A stretch of 21,427 bases of DNA. Source: JAVVRI01 sp036654795. GTDB taxonomy: Bacteria; Bacteroidota; Bacteroidia; Bacteroidales; Tannerellaceae. This document shows positions 17,086 through 21,427 of this stretch, piece by piece. A program made the translations under genes and the position numbers. Position 1 is the stretch's first letter, and each line of letters opens with the position of its first letter. A model generated the notes under the pieces. It did not search any database, had not been told where the DNA came from, and worked only from the letters and a program-made list of their open reading frames with translations. The stretch lies in the NCBI GenBank assembly GCA_036654795.1, contig JAVVRI010000031.1, positions 1 through 21,427 of the forward strand. Reading direction: 5' to 3'.

Positions 17086-17158
17086 TGAAACTTTTGTTTC
17101 ATGCCGATGAAACTTTTGTTTCACCGAGACGAAACTTTTGTTTCATCGGCATGAAACT
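17086..17158. repeat. 22-bp-period array of hairpin units with nested palindrome
   Basis: The 14-mer GAAACTTTTGTTTC starts at 17087, 17109 and 17131, exactly 22 bp apart; a truncated fourth copy (GAAACT) starts at 17153. Each unit is itself a hairpin (GAAAC/GTTTC around TTTT). The 8-base spacers are ATGCCGAT, ACCGAGAC and ATCGGCAT; the first and third are exact reverse complements. As a result 17096-17113 and 17140-17157 are an 18-bp perfect inverted repeat enclosing the middle part. Spacers this short rule out a CRISPR array. Function unknown: operator, RNA structure or dispersed intergenic repeat. Confidence 0.85.
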
Positions 17159-17256
17159 AAATAGGGCTTCGTGTGTCCGTAGGACAAGAACTGCTATTTT
17201 AATCTGCCTTGCCCTGTTTTTTTATCGACTAACTTTATAATCTCGTTGGTTTTATG

Positions 17257-17264
17257 TACTTTTG
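17257..17264 (+). promoter_or_regulatory. Bacteroidales -7 box (TACTTTTG) for the DUF1599 operon
   Basis: TACTTTTG is an exact TAnnTTTG match ending 17 bases before the ATG at 17282, with a weak -33 candidate (TTTA, 17234-17237) at 19-base spacing. It probably drives DUF1599 and the gene after it. Confidence 0.6.
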
Positions 17265-17281
17265 CCCTAAATTAATAGGCT

Positions 17282-17827
17282 ATGGCAGATACAAAGCAGC
17301 AATTCGATAAGGTAATTACCCTATGCCGGGAGCTGTTCGAGAAAAAGTTGAACGACTATGGGGCTTCGTGGCGCATCATGCGCCCACAGTCCGTTACCGA
17401 CCAAATATTCATCAAGGCAAACCGGATTCGGAGCCTTGAGACTAAAGGCGTAAGCATGATAGACGAAGGGATCCGCCCGGAACTGATTGCTATCGTGAAC
17501 TACGGTGTGATCGGCCTCATCCAACTAGCCTTAGGATACGCCGAAACGACCGACCTCAACGCAAAAGAGGTCATGGCGTTATACGACCGATACATCACTG
17601 AAACAAAAGAGTTGATGTATGCCAAGAACCATGATTATGGCGAAGCATGGCGCAGCATGCGCAGCAGCTCGTACACGGATCTGATCCTGATGAAAATCTA
17701 CCGCACCAAGCAGATTGAGAGCCACAACGGACAGACACTCGTCTCGGAAGGGGTGGATGCAAATTATATGGACATGATAAATTACGCCCTCTTCGGCCTA
17801 ATCAAGCTGGAGTTTGATGACGAATAA
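17282..17827 (+). CDS. DUF1599-family protein (nucleotide modification associated domain 1)
   Basis: A 181-residue soluble protein with no signal peptide. It is an internal duplication: LFEKKLNDYGASWRIMRP...IFIKANRIRSLE...IAIVNYGVIGLIQL (about 18-82) repeats as LMYAKNHDYGEAWRSMRS...ILMKIYRTKQIE...MDMINYALFGLIKL (about 112-177). Both halves keep the Asp-Tyr-Gly-x-[AS]-Trp-Arg motif. DUF1599 is linked in the family literature to nucleotide modification, but the biochemical role is unknown to me. The stop is 3 bases before the next ATG, and the order DUF1599 / BT_3928 family / tpiA / SPOR / folE is a conserved Bacteroidales arrangement (from memory). Confidence 0.88.
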   Translation: MADTKQQFDKVITLCRELFEKKLNDYGASWRIMRPQSVTDQIFIKANRIRSLETKGVSMIDEGIRPELIAIVNYGVIGLIQLALGYAETTDLNAKEVMALYDRYITETKELMYAKNHDYGEAWRSMRSSSYTDLILMKIYRTKQIESHNGQTLVSEGVDANYMDMINYALFGLIKLEFDDE

Positions 17828-17830
17828 ACA

Positions 17831-19153
17831 ATGAAGTACAAAGAGCTAACACAAAAAGTGCTTGTAGAGTGCTGCCGTCTGCTGATCGGAGTGGTCTTTA
17901 TCTTCTCCGGCACAGTGAAGGCGGTCGATCCGATGGGGGGCGCTATCAAGATTAGCGAATACTTCTCTTCCTTCGGCTTGGATAAGCTGCAACCCTTTAC
18001 CGTGCCGATATCCTTCAACTTGGCAGCAGCGGAGTTTGCGCTAGGCATCTGTATGCTGCTCGGTGTCTACCGGCGCTACACCTCCATCCTGATACTCCTC
18101 TTTATGGCGTTTATGACGCCGCTCACGCTTTACCTTGCGTTATTCGATCCGGTATCGGATTGTGGTTGCTTTGGCGATGTTCTGGTTATCAGCAATTGGC
18201 AGACTTTCTACAAAAACATTGTGCTCCTTGCGGCGGCAGTTATCGTCTTCATCTACAACCAGCGATTACTGCAAGGCTATACCTATAAAGTATATTGGTT
18301 TGTGGCGCTCTACTCGTTTATCTTTTGCGCCGGCTTTGCCTACCGCAACTATAGCCACCTGCCGATTATTGACTTTCGCCCCTACAAGATAGGGAACAAT
18401 ATCCCGGCACTGATGACTATTCCGGAAGGGAAAGAGGCCGACCAATATCATTACTCCTTTATCTATGAGAAGAACGGGGTGAAGAAGGAATTCTCCATCG
18501 AAGATTGCCCGGCAAAAGACAGTACATGGACGTTCGTGGAGTCGAAAACCGCACTCGTAAAAAAAGGATACACACCACCCATTGCGTTCTTTAATATCTT
18601 TAACGCAGCAAACGAGGACGTGACAGAGAAAATATTGAATGCTCCCCACGGCATCCTGCTTCTGATCATACCCAAGGTAGAAACTGCCGACGACGAACAG
18701 GTAGACCAGATTAACGGCGTCTACGATTATGCCTTGGATAAAGGCATCCCCTTCTACTGCATCACCGGCTCTTCTCTAGAATCCATCGCCCAATGGAGCG
18801 ACAATACCGGTGCGGAATATCCCTTCCTGATGGCAGACGAAGTACTGCTCAAAACGATGATCAGAAGTAATCCCGGCCTGATGCTCCTTCGAAGCGGCAC
18901 AGTCCTCGCCAAATGGCATTACAACAACATACCGGCAGAAGAAGTCGTAAACGACGTGATGGACAGCTACCTGAACGGCACAAACATTGCACATCAGGAT
19001 AAAGAAGATGCCCGGCTAACAACCAACCTATTAAGTTTTACCGTACCTTTGCTGCTGGTTTGGATGTACGACTACTTGCTCAACCGTCATGGAAAGCGCA
19101 AACGCCGGACAAAAAAGGCTCAAACGAAGGAGCCGGATAAAAAAGAGTTCTAA
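17831..19153 (+). CDS. BT_3928-family membrane protein (DoxX/MauE-like)
   Basis: A 440-residue membrane protein. Five hydrophobic helices (about 12-28, 61-79, 84-104, 128-142, 154-171) form a DoxX/MauE-like N-terminal module with the paired cysteines DCGCFGD (Cys111, Cys113). A large soluble segment (about 172-396) follows, including a region that could be thioredoxin-like, then one more helix (about 397-415) and a strongly basic tail (RHGKRKRRTKK). By the positive-inside rule the soluble segment would be periplasmic and the tail cytoplasmic. MauE-type proteins support redox or disulfide chemistry, so a periplasmic thiol role is plausible but unproven. It starts 3 bases after the DUF1599 stop and lies 33 bases before tpiA. 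Confidence 0.82.
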   Translation: MKYKELTQKVLVECCRLLIGVVFIFSGTVKAVDPMGGAIKISEYFSSFGLDKLQPFTVPISFNLAAAEFALGICMLLGVYRRYTSILILLFMAFMTPLTLYLALFDPVSDCGCFGDVLVISNWQTFYKNIVLLAAAVIVFIYNQRLLQGYTYKVYWFVALYSFIFCAGFAYRNYSHLPIIDFRPYKIGNNIPALMTIPEGKEADQYHYSFIYEKNGVKKEFSIEDCPAKDSTWTFVESKTALVKKGYTPPIAFFNIFNAANEDVTEKILNAPHGILLLIIPKVETADDEQVDQINGVYDYALDKGIPFYCITGSSLESIAQWSDNTGAEYPFLMADEVLLKTMIRSNPGLMLLRSGTVLAKWHYNNIPAEEVVNDVMDSYLNGTNIAHQDKEDARLTTNLLSFTVPLLLVWMYDYLLNRHGKRKRRTKKAQTKEPDKKEF

Positions 19154-19186
19154 TTATATTGTATCACATATTTTAATTAAGTAGTT

Positions 19187-19942
19187 ATGAGAAAGAATAT
19201 TGTTGCAGGAAACTGGAAGATGAACACAACTCTTCCTGAAGGTTTAGCATTGGCAAAAGGGTTAAACGAAGCTTTGAAAGACAAAGAACTCAAATGTAAA
19301 GTAGTGATCGCTGTACCTTTCACACACTTGGCAAGCATCGTTGCCGCTATCGACACAAACAAGATTGCTGTGGCTGCTGAAAATTGTGCAGACCAAGAAA
19401 GCGGAGCTTATACCGGCGAAGTTTCTGCCGATATGATAGCTTCTACAGGCGCTAAGTATGTTATCATTGGTCACTCGGAAAGACGTGCTTACTATCACGA
19501 AACAGCTGAGATCCTGAAATCGAAAGTAAGAATGGCATTGGGTTACGGCCTGAGTCCTATCTTCTGCGTCGGCGAAGTATTAGCTGAAAGAGAAGCAGGC
19601 AAGCACTTTGAAGTAATAAGCGCACAGATCGCAGATTCACTGTTCCATCTTTCTGTCGATCAATTCTGCAGACTGACCATTGCTTACGAACCCGTTTGGG
19701 CTATTGGTACAGGCAAGACAGCTTCCGCTGCTCAAATTCAGGAGATACACGAACACATCCGTCAGCTAATAATCGACAGATACGGTAGGGGAACAGCATT
19801 CAACTGCTCTCTCATATACGGTGGTAGCTGCAACGGAAGTAACGCAAAAGAAATATTCTCTAATCTTGATGTAGACGGTGGTCTGATTGGCGGCGCTTCG
19901 CTGACTGTTGATAAGTTCATGCAGATTATCGAAGCATTCTGA
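19187..19942 (+). CDS. tpiA: Triosephosphate isomerase
   Basis: A 251-residue TIM-barrel enzyme that interconverts dihydroxyacetone phosphate and glyceraldehyde 3-phosphate in glycolysis and gluconeogenesis; cytoplasmic. The N-terminus carries GNWKMN with the substrate-binding Asn and catalytic Lys (residues about 8-13), IGHSERR carries the catalytic His (about 98-104), and AYEPVWAIGTG carries the catalytic Glu and the start of the flexible loop (about 167-177). GGSCNGSNAKE and the DGGLIGGASL phosphate-binding end are present. Length is normal for the family. The ATG follows an AT-rich leader, and an intrinsic terminator lies 18 bases after the stop. Confidence 0.98.
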   Translation: MRKNIVAGNWKMNTTLPEGLALAKGLNEALKDKELKCKVVIAVPFTHLASIVAAIDTNKIAVAAENCADQESGAYTGEVSADMIASTGAKYVIIGHSERRAYYHETAEILKSKVRMALGYGLSPIFCVGEVLAEREAGKHFEVISAQIADSLFHLSVDQFCRLTIAYEPVWAIGTGKTASAAQIQEIHEHIRQLIIDRYGRGTAFNCSLIYGGSCNGSNAKEIFSNLDVDGGLIGGASLTVDKFMQIIEAF

Positions 19943-19960
19943 TTAACGGAATAATAAGAC

Positions 19961-20012
19961 ACGCAGGTTCGAGGAGCAGGAGCCAAACACCCGCTCCCCG
20001 GCTTGCGTTTTT
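19961..20012 (+). terminator. Intrinsic terminator after tpiA
   Basis: ACGCA (19961-19965) pairs with TGCGT (20004-20008), and inside it GGAGC (19973-19977) pairs with GCTCC (19993-19997), giving a GC-rich composite stem followed by a run of T (20008-20012). It separates tpiA from the SPOR/folE pair. Confidence 0.7.
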
Positions 20013-20044
20013 AATAGCTAAGCTTATTGATCAATAAAAGAATT

Positions 20045-20536
20045 ATGAGACGAATCTTCCGTATTACCTTGTCACTCCTCCTACTCCTTACAGCCGGCGT
20101 ACTGTCAGCACAGGAATCGGCAACGACCATCTTTGACGCGCTACAAGAAACAGGCTCCGGAAAAGCGGACGTGACTGTCCATCAACCCTCAGCGATAAAG
20201 AATATGGTTGGTGCCCGCATGCACGGTGAAAATATTGAGAAGACGGACGACGGAACCTACCTCAAGGTGCAAGGTTATCGTACGCAAGTGTTCTCAGGAA
20301 ACAACCAACGCAGCTCCAAGGAAGAGGCCTTTCGCAAAGAGAAGCAGATAAAAGAGCTCTTTGCAGATGTCCCAACCTACGTCACATACACCGCGCCTTT
20401 CTGGAAACTGCGCGTAGGCGACTTCCAGTCTCACGAGGAGGCCTATCAGATGATGCGCCTACTTATAAACGCCTTTCCCGCCTTTGCTAAGGAAATGTAT
20501 ATTGTTAAAGAAGAAGTAAAGATACCCCTCAACTGA
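20045..20536 (+). CDS. Exported SPOR-domain protein
   Basis: A 163-residue protein starting at the ATG at 20045; the frame extends six codons upstream to a TTG, but the ATG places the basic n-region (MRRIFR) directly before the hydrophobic signal core. Cleavage is likely at LSA/Q (residue about 22). The C-terminal half from YLKVQGYRTQVFSG to MYIVKEEVKIPLN (about 72-163) is a SPOR domain, which binds denuded septal peptidoglycan in characterised proteins. WKLRVGDFQSHEEAYQMM is the typical SPOR second half. It has no transmembrane anchor beyond the signal, so it is probably periplasmic and may act in cell-wall remodelling or division. folE follows after 20 bases. Confidence 0.87.
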   Translation: MRRIFRITLSLLLLLTAGVLSAQESATTIFDALQETGSGKADVTVHQPSAIKNMVGARMHGENIEKTDDGTYLKVQGYRTQVFSGNNQRSSKEEAFRKEKQIKELFADVPTYVTYTAPFWKLRVGDFQSHEEAYQMMRLLINAFPAFAKEMYIVKEEVKIPLN

Positions 20537-20556
20537 GCGGACAACAAAACAAAGTG

Positions 20557-21162
20557 ATGATGACAGAAGATGTAAACGATGTAAACAAGGAGACACTACT
20601 CGCCCGCGAAGAGCTGGCCGTACATTACAAAAGTATCCTCGGGCTGCTGGGCGAAGATCCTGCACGCGAAGGGTTGCTGAAAACGCCAGAGCGAGTAGCT
20701 AAGTCCATGCAATTCCTAACCAAAGGCTATCGAGAAGACCCCGAAGCCGTGCTTCGTTCCGCCATGTTTCAGGAAGAGGACTACAAGCAGATGGTCATTG
20801 TGAAGGACATCGACTTTTTCTCACTCTGCGAGCATCACATGCTCCCCTTCTTCGGCAAAGCACACATTGCCTACATACCAAGAAAATACATCACCGGACT
20901 AAGCAAGATACCTCGCGTTGTGGACATCTTTGCCCGCCGCCTCCAGATACAGGAGCGCATGACGATGCAGATCAAAGAGTGCATCCAAAAAACGCTCGAT
21001 CCGCTAGGCGTGATGGTGGTAATAGAAGCCCAGCACATGTGCATGCAGATGCGTGGTGTGGAGAAACAGAACTCTCTTACCACTACATCCGACTTTACCG
21101 GCTTCTTCCAACAGGCTAAAACTCGCGAAGAGTTTATGAACCTGATCAAGCATCAACGATAA
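20557..21162 (+). CDS. folE: GTP cyclohydrolase I
   Basis: A 201-residue enzyme that converts GTP to 7,8-dihydroneopterin triphosphate, the first step of tetrahydrofolate synthesis. The frame opens with GTG-ATG-ATG; I start at the first ATG (20557). Zinc and active-site motifs are complete: FFSLCEHHMLPFFGKAH (Cys and His ligands plus neighbouring His, about 89-105) and HMCMQMRGV (second Cys ligand, about 161-169). EGLLKTPERVAK (about 40-51) and GLSKIPRVVDIFARRLQ (about 114-130) are family hallmarks. Length is standard. It lies 20 bases after the SPOR gene and is probably co-transcribed with it. Confidence 0.97.
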   Translation: MMTEDVNDVNKETLLAREELAVHYKSILGLLGEDPAREGLLKTPERVAKSMQFLTKGYREDPEAVLRSAMFQEEDYKQMVIVKDIDFFSLCEHHMLPFFGKAHIAYIPRKYITGLSKIPRVVDIFARRLQIQERMTMQIKECIQKTLDPLGVMVVIEAQHMCMQMRGVEKQNSLTTTSDFTGFFQQAKTREEFMNLIKHQR

Positions 21163-21200
21163 GAGAACCGTGCCAACCGCCGTGCAGCTATATTAATTGT

Positions 21201-21314
21201 TTGCTGCGTAAGTTCAATTTAGAAGTGCAAACGCAACGTGTTTTAATTTATGAAAAGCCACTAACCGAAGAGGAAAGAAACGGCATTTACGTGTTACTTG
21301 ATGCTTTATACTAA
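21201..21314 (+). other. Short unrecognised reading frame after folE
   Basis: A frame ending at TAA 21312-21314 reads KFNLEVQTQRVLIYEKPL followed by TEEERNGIYVLLDALY. It has protein-like composition, but no ATG is visible in frame; TTG at 21201 is the nearest possible start. It could be a remnant of a decayed gene, a real short peptide, or chance. I do not recognise it. Confidence 0.2.
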
Positions 21315-21427
21315 ATTTGTAGTTGCTATTTAAATCTACGCTCATCCAATACTTTACGTTTTGGTAATAATCGCTATCTTTCCTCTATAATCGTATTTAT
21401 AATTGATGTTTAAACAGTCCTTTACGG

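Larger units (their letters stand above)
16926..17281. other. 356-base divergent intergenic region
   Basis: This region separates the PUL (minus strand) from the conserved plus-strand genes. It contains the 22-bp-period palindromic array at 17086-17158 and the promoter box for the DUF1599 gene at 17257-17264. I see no ECF sigma gene or gene remnant in it. Confidence 0.7.

Noticed and set aside
17086..17158. CRISPR-like array
   Set aside because: The repeats are 14 bp with 8-base spacers, two of which are reverse complements of each other, and no cas genes are present.
20027..20044. Upstream TTG start for the SPOR gene
   Set aside because: It would place MINKRI before a complete signal peptide that begins at the ATG at 20045.

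Overview
The window reads as the chromosome of a gut-type Bacteroidales bacterium (Bacteroides or Parabacteroides-like; I cannot fix the genus). The evidence is a SusC/SusD pair, a FecR-type anti-sigma gene, Ser-type sulfatases, A-rich translation starts without clear Shine-Dalgarno sites, perfect TAnnTTTG -7 promoter boxes, and the conserved run DUF1599 / BT_3928-family / tpiA / SPOR / folE.

Layout. Positions 1-222 hold the 3' end of an unidentified plus-strand gene. Positions 294-16925 are one minus-strand polysaccharide utilization locus (PUL). In transcription order it contains a fecR-like anti-sigma gene, susC (TonB-dependent transducer with STN domain), susD, a GH116/DUF608-like glycosidase, and a small RbsD/FucU-like lipoprotein followed by a strong terminator. 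After a 389-base gap come a GH95 fucosidase, two S1 sulfatases and a GH29 fucosidase. Positions 16926-17281 are a divergent intergenic region with a 22-bp-period palindromic repeat array. Positions 17282-21162 are plus-strand conserved genes: DUF1599, BT_3928 family, tpiA, SPOR protein and folE. The last 265 bases hold at most a short unrecognised reading frame.

How the PUL probably works (inference). SusC/SusD import oligosaccharides, and the STN domain plus FecR protein give trans-envelope signalling through an ECF sigma factor. GH95 and GH29 remove L-fucose, the two sulfatases remove sulfate, and the mutarotase-like lipoprotein could interconvert anomers of the released sugar outside the cytoplasm. 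The enzymes suggest a fucosylated, sulfated glycan such as host mucin or another fucose-rich polymer; the sequence alone does not decide.

Most unusual points: (1) an exported RbsD/FucU-like protein in a fucosidase PUL; (2) a GH116-like enzyme that appears to lack the family's catalytic glutamate but keeps the acid/base Asp; (3) a candidate antisense small RNA opposite the susC leader; (4) an anti-sigma gene without its sigma gene next to it; (5) the nested palindromic 22-bp array; (6) an AT-rich block (about 4.7-15.8 kb) inside a GC-richer PUL frame.
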